From Massilia eurypsychrophila (GTDB lineage Bacteria; Pseudomonadota; Gammaproteobacteria; Burkholderiales; Burkholderiaceae_D), in assembly GCF_002760655.1 (NCBI RefSeq), contig NZ_PDOC01000001.1, positions 124,001 through 188,000 on the forward strand: a DNA stretch of 64,000 bases, given 5' to 3'. The notes under the pieces are model-generated. The model saw only the letters and a program-made list of their open reading frames with translations, made no database searches and was not told the DNA's origin. The translations under genes were made by a program, and so were the position numbers. Positions 53,414 to 62,713 of this stretch are shown here, in pieces (position 1 is the first letter of the stretch; the number at the start of each line of letters is the position of its first letter).

Positions 53414-54049
53414 CGTTCTTTGCACTCTGTATCAAAAAAGACAAGACCCGATATTATGCGTCATCCCGAGGCACTTGTTTTGTTCCATTTGTCCGCACTG
53501 CAAAAGATTACAAAATGCAACAGTCGCAAGTGCCCGGTCGGCCATGTTGCACAGGCAGCCGGAAGCGTTGGTCTGACATCATCGCCTCAAACCGTCGCCA
53601 AAACAAGCCGGTCAGGTCAAGAGGGGACAGCCGGCTCGGGAGTAGGCGGGCCGCACGGTGTAGCGTTTATGCCACCCGGCCCTCGGAACGGCTGCGCCGT
53701 TAGCGCGGCAAGCAATTCGCGCGGCGCGGCCAGCAAGAACTTCTTCAGCGTCCTGATGCATTTCTTAACCACCAGACCCATCACCGCGGGCAGGTCAGTA
53801 CGTGTTGTCGCGCTGATCCCGGACGAGCCGCGCTGAGGCCACGCCGGCGCCAGGCGTGCATTTCTACTATGCCCGCGTGACCCAGGAAGACGGCAACATG
53901 CTGTGGCCGGCGGCGATGTGGGTCACGCAAAAAGCGGCTTTGCAGTAAGCAGCGATAAGGTCCGGGCACAGGATGACGGCGGCCATGCCGCCGCTGAACC
54001 GAGGCTGGGGTGGGGATGCTGTCGCAGCAAATGCCTCGTTTTTACTCGC
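53414..54049. other. Gene-poor region with probable gene remnants
   Basis: I find no convincing intact gene. On the plus strand 53838-53948 encodes PGVHFYYARVTQEDGNMLW and then PAAMWVTQKAALQ before a stop; this reads like the C-terminal end of a larger protein (endings of this kind occur in DUF3604/PHP-type hydrolases), with the rest missing. On the minus strand 53617-53781 could encode a 54-residue basic peptide with no good Shine-Dalgarno. The stretch looks like eroded or rearranged DNA. Confidence 0.4.
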
Positions 54050-54146
54050 TTTGCCTCGTTTTGCCTCGCGCGTTGGCCGCTTTTTGCGAACGCCCCTATG
54101 AGAATTGCGGTCTAACTCATCAGCAAACGAGGCAAAACGAGGCAAA
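54050..54146. repeat. 19-bp perfect inverted repeat made of GAGGCAAAA units
   Basis: TTTGCCTCGTTTTGCCTCG (54050-54068) is exactly complementary to 54128-54146, with a 59-base spacer. Each arm holds two GAGGCAAAAC-type units, and a further unit lies outside each arm (54032-54038 on the left, 54148-54155 on the right). The right-hand units run straight into the Shine-Dalgarno of the following GTG-started ORF. Confidence 0.85.
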
Positions 54147-54160
54147 AGGAGGCAATCTCC

Positions 54161-54367
54161 GTGCAGGTCCCCCACCAAGTCTACCTGGACCTCGCCTTTA
54201 AGCTGCGCAACATGGGCGACACGCGCGATCCGGATGAAGCAGTGGTCGCCGCGCTCAAGGCATGGCTTGCAGGCAGGCAGGCAGGCAGCGTCACGGGGCG
54301 GCAACCAATGGAATGGCTGATTCGACGATCCGGCTGCAGTTATGCCGATACCTGCCGTTACCAGTAG
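54161..54367 (+). CDS. Short ORF, probably truncated or out-of-frame protein
   Basis: A GTG start with AGGAGG 9 bases upstream opens a 68-residue frame: VQVPHQVYLDLAFKLRNMGD then TRDPDEAVVAALKAWLAGRQ. The first 40 residues resemble the N-terminus of small soluble proteins in related species that normally continue with a QWK...LFLPDGT...LR domain. Here a (GCAG)5 repeat interrupts, and sequences like NQW and STIRLQL appear only in the other two frames. So the gene is either decayed or switched off by repeat slippage. Confidence 0.4.
   Translation: MQVPHQVYLDLAFKLRNMGDTRDPDEAVVAALKAWLAGRQAGSVTGRQPMEWLIRRSGCSYADTCRYQ
54269..54288 (+). repeat. (GCAG)5 tetranucleotide repeat inside the short ORF
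   Basis: Five perfect GCAG units lie within the coding frame starting at 54161. Gain or loss of one unit would shift the frame, the classic setting for slipped-strand phase variation. Five units is near the lower limit for high mutability. Confidence 0.85.
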
Positions 54368-54419
54368 CAGAGGACTGGCATTTTCTGGTCGTCGCCCACT
54401 TCCGTAGATGGAGAACGCA

Positions 54420-54992
54420 ATGTCACTTCCCAATATCGGCAGCAGCACCGCAGCCAAACCCGCCGAAGGCGCCGGGGCCGCGTCAGTCAAGCCGGACAAC
54501 AAGGTCTCGGCTTCGGTTGAAGCAAAAAACCTCCTGAACATTTCTATCGTCCAGGCTTCGCTTGAGGTATCGCTCAGCACGCAAAACGAGCCGCTGGCCT
54601 TGTTGTACAAGACTGCAATTACGAACCTGAACGAAGCCTTGCAGCCGCAGTTCGGCGAGAACGCGATCCAGAATGCAGCCGGCCAGGACAATACGCCGGA
54701 TGGCACGGCGGGCCGGATCGTGACCCTGTCGACCGCATTCTTCGAGTCCTACAAGGGCCAGCACTCTGACGAAGATCCGGACACAGCGTTGAAAAATTTC
54801 ATGGACATCGTCCGCGGCGGCATGGAAAAAGGCTTCGAGGAAGCGCGCGAAATCCTCGATGGCCTGAAAGTGCTGCAAGGCGATATCGCAGGCAATATCG
54901 ACAAGACCTACGAGCTGGTGATGAAGGGGTATGCGGACTTCGAGGCTTCGCAGAAAAGCCCGCAACCGGAAGAGTCAGCAGAATCAGAGTAA
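54420..54992 (+). CDS. DUF5610 domain-containing protein
   Basis: A 190-residue soluble protein. The first 35 residues are low-complexity (MSLPNIGSSTAAKPAEG and similar), followed by a helical domain with LNISIVQASLEVSLSTQNEP, LNEALQPQFGENAI, TAFFESYKGQHSDEDP and NFMDIVRGGMEKGFEEARE, then ILDGLKVLQGDIAGNIDKTY. This matches DUF5610, known in betaproteobacteria and other Gram-negatives, without assigned function. I chose ATG 54420 because TGGAGAACGCA precedes it; an in-frame ATG at 54408 is the alternative. It stands alone on the plus strand. Confidence 0.85.
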   Translation: MSLPNIGSSTAAKPAEGAGAASVKPDNKVSASVEAKNLLNISIVQASLEVSLSTQNEPLALLYKTAITNLNEALQPQFGENAIQNAAGQDNTPDGTAGRIVTLSTAFFESYKGQHSDEDPDTALKNFMDIVRGGMEKGFEEAREILDGLKVLQGDIAGNIDKTYELVMKGYADFEASQKSPQPEESAESE

Positions 54993-55054
54993 CCGCGGCA
55001 CCTGCCCAGGCCATGACGCGCCCTTTCGGCACCTTTAATCCCCAGCACCAGTAC

Positions 55055-55453
55055 TCAGCCTTCCGAGCGCGCGCGCCGGAAGCGCGGCAGGCCGTCGCCC
55101 AGCACCAGCCAGGCTACCTTATCGTCGAGAAAGGTGTGGTCGTCCGGCGGCACCGCATCGGGACTGTCCAGGCTGCACGTGGTGATGCCGGTTTCACCCG
55201 GCGAAGCGTCGTCGACGAAGGTGAGCTGGGTGCCGCACGTCGCGCAGAAGGTTCGGGTCGCATGAGAACTGGCGCGGAACCGTGCTGGCGTTCCCTGTAG
55301 CAACTCCAGATGTTCCGACGCCACGCTGAGCCAGGCGACACATGGCGCGCCGGACGTGCCGCGGCACATGTCGCAATAACAAATTGTCGCGTCGAAAGTC
55401 TGATCCGGGAGGCGGTACCGGATCGCTTTGCAATAATAGCCGCCTGTCAGCAT
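55055..55453 (-). CDS. GFA / CENP-V family zinc protein
   Basis: A 132-residue member of the glutathione-dependent formaldehyde-activating (GFA) family. Zinc ligands are visible: GYYCKAIRY, CYCDMCRGTSGAP and CATCGTQLTF. The start MLTGGYYC has the Shine-Dalgarno GGAGGCC. Family members include a catalyst of S-hydroxymethylglutathione formation in Paracoccus, but most have unknown roles, so the name should not be taken as function. It is convergent with the DUF5610 gene. Confidence 0.9.
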   Translation of the reverse strand: MLTGGYYCKAIRYRLPDQTFDATICYCDMCRGTSGAPCVAWLSVASEHLELLQGTPARFRASSHATRTFCATCGTQLTFVDDASPGETGITTCSLDSPDAVPPDDHTFLDDKVAWLVLGDGLPRFRRARSEG

Positions 55454-55615
55454 GAGTGGCCTCCTAAACAATTGGATTTGGAGGTTTGACTGCGCAAATG
55501 GCGATAAAGATCATCCCGCACAACACGGTAGCGGCTGTCAAGACTGGCGCGCCGGCGGCGATTGCGTATGATTCGTCGCTTGACTCACCAGCGGTCCGCC
55601 AACGCGGATGCCCCC

Positions 55616-57964
<2,349 letters not shown>

Positions 57965-57981
57965 GCGACGATGTCAACGAC

Positions 57982-58059
57982 GGTGTCAGGTCTGACATTC
58001 GGACATCTCGCCCTTTGAAATGTTCGAATGTCCCCCCAAGGGGAGGGACTGACACCAGC
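57982..58059. repeat. REP-like repeat cluster C downstream of tex (degenerate)
   Basis: One full copy, GGTGTCAGGTCTGACATTCG... at 57982-58006, and one inverted copy at about 58018-58059 in which the core is broken by a C-rich then G-rich insert (CCCCCCAAGGGGAGGG) that itself can form a small hairpin. The two still pair over their ends. It lies between tex and grxD. Confidence 0.8.
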
Positions 58060-58133
58060 TTTTCGTCGCGCCCCACTGCAACCGGCGTTTTCTTATAAAA
58101 TGCCGGAATCATTCATTTTTCACCGAGGCAGCC

Positions 58134-58445
58134 ATGAGCGACGTACAAACCTGGATCAAAGAGACCGTGAGCACCGCGCCGGTTGTGCTGTTCATGAAGG
58201 GCACCGCGCAATTCCCGCAATGCGGCTTTTCGGGCCGGGCGATCCAGATCCTGAAAGCCTGCGGCGTCGAAAACATCGCCACCGTCAACGTGCTGGACGA
58301 CCCGGAAGTGCGCCAGGGGATCAAGGATTTTTCGAACTGGCCAACGATTCCGCAGCTGTATGTCCACGGCGAATTCATCGGTGGCTCGGACATCATGAAC
58401 GAGATGTTCGAATCGGGTGAGCTCAAAACGTTGTTGAATGGCTAA
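58134..58445 (+). CDS. grxD: Monothiol glutaredoxin, Grx4 family
   Basis: Grx4-type glutaredoxins carry [2Fe-2S] clusters and hand them on, usually with a BolA partner. The 103-residue protein has the monothiol active site CGFS within [16 protein letters not shown], the glutathione-binding [19 protein letters not shown] and the C-terminal [11 protein letters not shown]. Size is that of the single-domain bacterial type. An IbaG/BolA-family partner is encoded at 28.5 kb. The Shine-Dalgarno is GAGGCAGCC. Confidence 0.97.
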   Translation: MSDVQTWIKETVSTAPVVLFMKGTAQFPQCGFSGRAIQILKACGVENIATVNVLDDPEVRQGIKDFSNWPTIPQLYVHGEFIGGSDIMNEMFESGELKTLLNG

Positions 58446-58569
58446 ATCAGATCGCCGCGCGTGAACGACCCGTTCGGTGTCGTGCACGTGCCGGCGCCGC
58501 GCTGGACCGGCATGAAACCGGCCCCGGACGCTTCAGTATTACTTCCAGCCGCAGCTGGCCTTCCCACGC

Positions 58570-58740
58570 TCAGCGCTTGTCAAAGCTCCAGCGGTCGTCC
58601 TTCTTCATTTCCTTCGCTTCCTCGACCATCCTGCGGTGCTGGATGCGCTTGCGCATCACTTCCGCATGCTGGGCTGCTGTCATCGGTGGAACGGTCATCA
58701 AGTCTTTGAGCTGCGCGGTGTTGCTGTAGTTGCTTTTCAT
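58570..58740 (-). CDS. Small basic protein, 56 residues, unknown
   Basis: The frame encodes MKSNYSNTAQLKDLMTVPPM then TAAQHAEVMRKRIQHRRMVE, rich in Lys, Arg and Glu, and ends RWSFDKR before TGA. The composition is that of a helical, charged cytoplasmic protein and not of antisense noise. A Shine-Dalgarno-like GAGGA lies 13 bases upstream, somewhat far. I do not recognise a family. It is convergent with grxD. Confidence 0.5.
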   Translation of the reverse strand: MKSNYSNTAQLKDLMTVPPMTAAQHAEVMRKRIQHRRMVEEAKEMKKDDRWSFDKR

Positions 58741-59045
58741 AGGGCGGCTAAATCCTCGGCTACGTGACGGAACAAGGGGCTATCTGCTGCACTGATTATG
58801 GTCCACTATCGAGACTTTGTCCTGCTGTGTGCTACAAGTTTGCGCACAGTATTTTTCGGGCACTGAATCTTTACATTGTGCATCAAAAACGTGCCACTGC
58901 AATGATTATTCGTAAGGTGTAAGTTTTGTTCTATCCGCTCAACTGCTGTTGGGGGCAGACCGGCGGCGCGCTTTGCCGCGGGGGAAATGTGACGATTCAA
59001 CCTTGCTGAAAGGTGCGTCTTTCAGGGTTAAACGACGCCAAAAAA
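58741..59045. other. Intergenic region, no gene seen
   Basis: About 305 bp of comparatively AT-rich DNA. A short minus-strand frame (58806-59000) has no Shine-Dalgarno or protein-like composition, so I do not accept it. CTGAAAG-GTGCGT-CTTTCAG at about 59004-59023 forms a 7-bp hairpin close to the end of the downstream regulator gene, without a T-run. Confidence 0.5.
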
Positions 59046-59453
59046 CTACTTTTGGTAGTTAATTCGCACAAGCATGCGAATAAATTCGCGGGCAATCTGG
59101 CGATGATGCTCGTCTAAACGCTGTAAATCAGCAATTAATTTCACATCTGCCGACTCGAAACGGGATAAACCGTTCAGCGGCTCACCATTTGGCGCGTCGC
59201 TCTCGGCACCGCCGAAGCGCAGCCACTCGGCCGGTACACCCAGCCATTGCGCGATCATGCGCAACTTCTCCTGGGTAGGGATCGCCTCTCCTACCAGCCA
59301 TTTCCGGGCTGCATGCACAGTAATCGGTCGCCCGTCGAAGCGAATGTTAAATTCGCGGGCCAAACGGGTGGGACTGTCTGGCGAGTAATGGGCGTTTTTC
59401 AGTGCCTGTTGTAGGCGCACACTGAAACTTTCCCGTTCGTTTGATGAATTCAT
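59046..59453 (-). CDS. HTH regulator-like protein
   Basis: A 135-residue protein: MNSSNERESFSVRLQQALKN, then PTRLAREFNIRFDGRPITVH, AARKWLVGEAIPTQEKLRMI and AQWLGVPAEWLRFG. The spacing of these segments fits a lambda-repressor-type helix-turn-helix (about residues 15-78), with ITVHAARKWLVGEA as the likely recognition region. The C-terminal half is helical and may form dimers (DLQRLDEHHRQIAREFIRML). I chose the start by homology memory of similar Oxalobacteraceae proteins; the frame opens 66 bases upstream. Its targets are unknown, and no phage genes adjoin. Confidence 0.75.
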   Translation of the reverse strand: MNSSNERESFSVRLQQALKNAHYSPDSPTRLAREFNIRFDGRPITVHAARKWLVGEAIPTQEKLRMIAQWLGVPAEWLRFGGAESDAPNGEPLNGLSRFESADVKLIADLQRLDEHHRQIAREFIRMLVRINYQK

Positions 59454-59705
59454 GGTTGGCACTATTTCATGCATGAGGATGAAAGTCAGTCGCTCCAGGT
59501 AACAGACCAATCGTGACAATCTGGCAAGCGCGATGTAACATTTTTGTGAGTATATACTTTGTCGGAAAGCGTCGCGATTTTTATCCTAGCGCGGCTAAGA
59601 ACATGTAGATATTGTGCCTCAATTCTCCTCGCCTCGAACGAAGGGAAAAACAAGACCAATTAAATGCCAATTGCAGTCCACTTTCCGATTTCGTTGTTGA
59701 TGGCT

Positions 59706-60779
59706 CTATGCAAACTGCATACCAGTGGCCTTGTCATGAAACCTGATGATGCCATCGACGCCGACAACCCGCCGCACGACACCGTCTGCCCACAATTTGT
59801 GCAGGTGCGCCAGCGCCTCGCCGAGGGCAAACGTGAGCTGGTGGGCGTCGAGCGGACGGCGGAACATCACCGGCACGATGTCCATCGCCGAACACGGTAC
59901 GACGCAGGCCGCCACGACCTCGGCCAGCCGCTCCTCGTGGTGGGCGCGCAGCTGGGCGATGCGGGTGTGCAAGCCGCGGAACGGCCGGCCGTGCGATGGC
60001 AGCACCAGCGTATCGGCGGGCAGTTCGTCGAACTTGGCCAGCGAATCGAGGTACAACTGCAGCGGATTGCCCTCCGGCTCGACGGCGAACACCGACACGT
60101 TGGTCGAAATGCGCGGCAGCACCATGTCGCCGGAGATCAGCGCCCCGAGCGCCTCGCAATACAGCGCGGCGTGCTCCGGCGAATGGCCGAAGCCGGTGAT
60201 GACGCGCCATCGATGGGCGCCGATGGCGATCTGCTGGCGGTCCTGCATGCGGGTGTACGACTCGGGCACGGCCGGCACCAGCGACGGGAAATAGTTGCGC
60301 CGCGTCTGCATCTGCTCGATCAGTTCGTCCCCCGCCAGGCCGTGGCGGCGAAAGTGCGGGATCGCGGCGGTGCCGTCGACGCCCGGCAGCGCTGCCGACA
60401 TCATGCGTCCGAAGCCGTATTCGCCGGTGGTGATCCAGAACGGCGCGTCGAAGCGGCGGCACAGCCAGTCTGACAGGCCGATGTGATCGGGATGGCAATG
60501 GGTGGCGAACACCCTCAGCAGGCCCTGGCCCTGCAAGGGGCCGGCGAACACCTGCTCCCAGGCGTCGCGCGTGGCGTCGGTGGCGACGCCGCAATCGACC
60601 GCGCTCCAGCCGGCGCGCCCTTCGACCTCGTCGCCGAGCAGCCACAGGTTGATGTGGTCGAGCGCGAAAGGCAGCGGCATGCGCAGCCAGCCGAGGCCGG
60701 GCGCGAGCGGGACGACGGCGCCGAGCGCGGGCAGGGTGTCGCCGAGGGGATAGGACAGCTGGGACTCGAGAGCGTTCAT
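59706..60779 (-). CDS. Metallo-beta-lactamase-fold hydrolase
   Basis: A 357-residue MBL-fold protein. The metal-binding motif is THCHPDH (His94, His96, Asp98, His99), then further ligands in GFGHSPEHAALY, SGDMVLP and LPSHGRPF. The C-terminal 90 residues are helical (RIAQLRAHHEERLAEVV, HQLTFALGEALAHLHKL), as in the glyoxalase II-like and lactamase-like LACTB2 group with a winged-helix-type tail. Its promoter side faces liuR and shares the LiuR-type palindrome at 60828-60845, so it may belong to the LiuR regulon, for instance acting on an acyl-CoA or lactone. The substrate is not known. Confidence 0.88.
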   Translation of the reverse strand: MNALESQLSYPLGDTLPALGAVVPLAPGLGWLRMPLPFALDHINLWLLGDEVEGRAGWSAVDCGVATDATRDAWEQVFAGPLQGQGLLRVFATHCHPDHIGLSDWLCRRFDAPFWITTGEYGFGRMMSAALPGVDGTAAIPHFRRHGLAGDELIEQMQTRRNYFPSLVPAVPESYTRMQDRQQIAIGAHRWRVITGFGHSPEHAALYCEALGALISGDMVLPRISTNVSVFAVEPEGNPLQLYLDSLAKFDELPADTLVLPSHGRPFRGLHTRIAQLRAHHEERLAEVVAACVVPCSAMDIVPVMFRRPLDAHQLTFALGEALAHLHKLWADGVVRRVVGVDGIIRFHDKATGMQFA

Positions 60780-60827
60780 GGGCAGATCTTTCGTGTTCAA
60801 AACAGCAAAGGGCGCGCTACAATGGGC

Positions 60828-60845
60828 TTTACGTTGACGTTAACG
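60828..60845. promoter_or_regulatory. LiuR-type operator between the MBL hydrolase gene and liuR
   Basis: TTTACGTTGACGTTAACG resembles the known LiuR site, an inverted repeat of TTTACGT around a short centre. It lies 61 bases before the liuR start codon and 49 bases before the divergent hydrolase start codon, so it could control both. Confidence 0.65.
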
Positions 60846-60905
60846 GAAGCCGCCGATCCATTCTAAGCGATTCCGCAAAGTGCAACTTTCACCGCCTCCA
60901 CCGAC

Positions 60906-61319
60906 ATGCCTACTTACACCATCGCTGAACTGGCGCGCGAATTCGACATCACGGCGCGCGCCATCCGGTTTTACGAAGACCACGGCCTGCTCAGCCCGAG
61001 CCGGGAAGGCGCCGGCGGGCGCAGCCGCGTGTACACGGCGCGCGACCGCACGCGCCTGAAGCTGACCTTGCGCGGCAAGCGCCTGGGCCTGACCCTGTCC
61101 GAAATCAAGAGCTTGGTCGACATGTACGAGTCGCCGAAGGACACCGTGGCGCAAATGAACCGTTTCCTTGGCGTACTGGCGCACCAGCGCGAGACGCTCG
61201 AACAGCAGCAGGCCGACATCGAGATGGCGCTGGCCGAAATCAGCGCCCACGAAGATGAGTGCCGGCGCATGCTGGCCGACGTCGAAAGCCGCGACGCCGA
61301 AACGCCCGACACCGCCTAA
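60906..61319 (+). CDS. liuR: MerR-family regulator LiuR
   Basis: LiuR represses branched-chain amino acid (leucine/isovalerate) degradation genes in proteobacteria. The 137-residue protein has the MerR winged helix ([20 protein letters not shown] and YEDHGLLSP), the conserved wing [15 protein letters not shown] and a long dimerisation helix ([20 protein letters not shown]). No cysteine metal site is seen, in keeping with an acyl-CoA-type ligand. It is followed at once by the isovaleryl-CoA dehydrogenase gene, and palindromic operators lie on both sides. Confidence 0.92.
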   Translation: MPTYTIAELAREFDITARAIRFYEDHGLLSPSREGAGGRSRVYTARDRTRLKLTLRGKRLGLTLSEIKSLVDMYESPKDTVAQMNRFLGVLAHQRETLEQQQADIEMALAEISAHEDECRRMLADVESRDAETPDTA

Positions 61320-61334
61320 ACTCCGGCTTTTTGC

Positions 61335-61355
61335 TTTACGTTTACGTAAACGTCA
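61335..61355. promoter_or_regulatory. LiuR-type operator upstream of isovaleryl-CoA dehydrogenase
   Basis: ACGTTTACGTAAACGT (61338-61353) is a perfect 16-base palindrome inside a longer TTTACGT...ACGTCA site. It lies between liuR and the dehydrogenase gene, 40 bases before its ATG, so it is well placed for repression of the catabolic gene. Confidence 0.8.
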
Positions 61356-61393
61356 CATATCATCTACTTTTGCCCAACCTCTGCGAGGACCAC

Positions 61394-62578
61394 ATGCTGC
61401 ACCTGCCCGGCTTGACCTTTGACCATGGCGAAGACATCGCCGCCCTGCGCGAAACGGTGCAGCAGTTCGCCGCCGCCGAAATCGCGCCGCGCGCCGCTGA
61501 CATCGACCGCACCGACCAGTTCCCGATGGACCTGTGGCGCAAGATGGGCGACCTCGGCATTCTCGGCGTCACCGTCGACGAGCAATACGGCGGCGCCCAG
61601 ATGGGCTACCTGGCCCACATCGTCGCGATGGAAGAAATCTCGCGCGCATCGGCCTCGGTCGGCCTGTCGTACGGCGCCCACTCGAACCTGTGCGTCAACC
61701 AGATCAAGCGCAACGGTACCGAAGAGCAGAAGATGAAGTACCTGCCGAAGCTGCTCTCCGGCGAATACGTCGGCGCGCTCGCCATGTCCGAGCCGAACGC
61801 CGGCTCCGACGTCGTCAGCATGAAGCTGCGCGCCGAATTCAAGGGCGATCGCTGGGTGCTCAACGGCACCAAGATGTGGATCACCAACGGCCCCGACGCC
61901 GACGTGCTGGTGGTGTACGCCAAGAACGACCTCGAAGCGGGCGCGCGCGGCATGACCGCCTTCCTCGTCGAAAAAGGCTACAAGGGTTTCTCGGTGGCGC
62001 AAAAGCTCGACAAGCTCGGCATGCGCGGCTCGCACACCGGCGAACTGGTGTTCGTCGACTGCGAAGTGCCGGCCGAAAACGTGCTGGGCGGCCTCGGCAA
62101 GGGCGTCAACGTGCTGATGTCGGGCCTCGACTTCGAGCGCACCGTGCTGTCGGGCGGCCCGCTCGGCATCATGCAGGCCTGCATGGACGCGGTGGTGCCT
62201 TACGTGCACGACCGCAATCAGTTCGGCCAGCCGATCGGCGAGTTCCAGCTCATGCAGGGCAAGCTGGCCGACATGTATTCGACCATGATGGCGTGCAAGG
62301 CCTACGTGTATGCGGTCGGCCAGGCGTGCGATCGCGCCAGCACGCCGGAAGCGGTGCGCAACCTGCGCAAGGACGCCGCCGGCGCCATCCTGTACAGCGC
62401 CGAAAAGGCGACCTGGATGGCCGGCGAAGCGATCCAGGCGCTCGGCGGCAACGGTTACATCAACGAATACCCGGTCGGCCGGCTGTGGCGCGACGCCAAG
62501 CTGTACGAGATCGGCGCCGGCACCAGCGAAATCCGCCGCATGCTGATCGGCCGCGAACTGTACGCCGAGACCCGCTAA
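61394..62578 (+). CDS. liuA: Isovaleryl-CoA dehydrogenase
   Basis: The enzyme oxidises isovaleryl-CoA to 3-methylcrotonyl-CoA in leucine breakdown, with FAD. The 394-residue acyl-CoA dehydrogenase shows [50 protein letters not shown] and, diagnostic of the isovaleryl type, the catalytic Glu in [38 protein letters not shown] and the C-terminal [17 protein letters not shown] complete it. AGGAC lies before the ATG. The other liu genes (carboxylase subunits, hydratase, lyase) are not in the window, as aceK comes next. Confidence 0.96.
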   Translation: MLHLPGLTFDHGEDIAALRETVQQFAAAEIAPRAADIDRTDQFPMDLWRKMGDLGILGVTVDEQYGGAQMGYLAHIVAMEEISRASASVGLSYGAHSNLCVNQIKRNGTEEQKMKYLPKLLSGEYVGALAMSEPNAGSDVVSMKLRAEFKGDRWVLNGTKMWITNGPDADVLVVYAKNDLEAGARGMTAFLVEKGYKGFSVAQKLDKLGMRGSHTGELVFVDCEVPAENVLGGLGKGVNVLMSGLDFERTVLSGGPLGIMQACMDAVVPYVHDRNQFGQPIGEFQLMQGKLADMYSTMMACKAYVYAVGQACDRASTPEAVRNLRKDAAGAILYSAEKATWMAGEAIQALGGNGYINEYPVGRLWRDAKLYEIGAGTSEIRRMLIGRELYAETR

Positions 62579-62713
62579 CCACTGCGCCGTGATCGCACAA
62601 TCAATCGACCGTCGCACTGGCGCAGCGGGGAGTCATCTCTGCCAGTGGCGGGAATGAACGGCTCTTGCGCAAGAGCGTAAAATGGTTTGGTTGAACTGGA
62701 CACGAGAAGCACG

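Noticed and set aside
53867-54706. 279-codon minus-strand frame
   Set aside because: It overlaps half of the DUF5610 gene in antisense and runs through the GAGGCAAAA array, and its composition is low in protein-like features.
59046-59453. Prophage repressor
   Set aside because: The HTH fold is repressor-like, but no integrase, structural or lysis genes and no attachment-site repeats are found around it.
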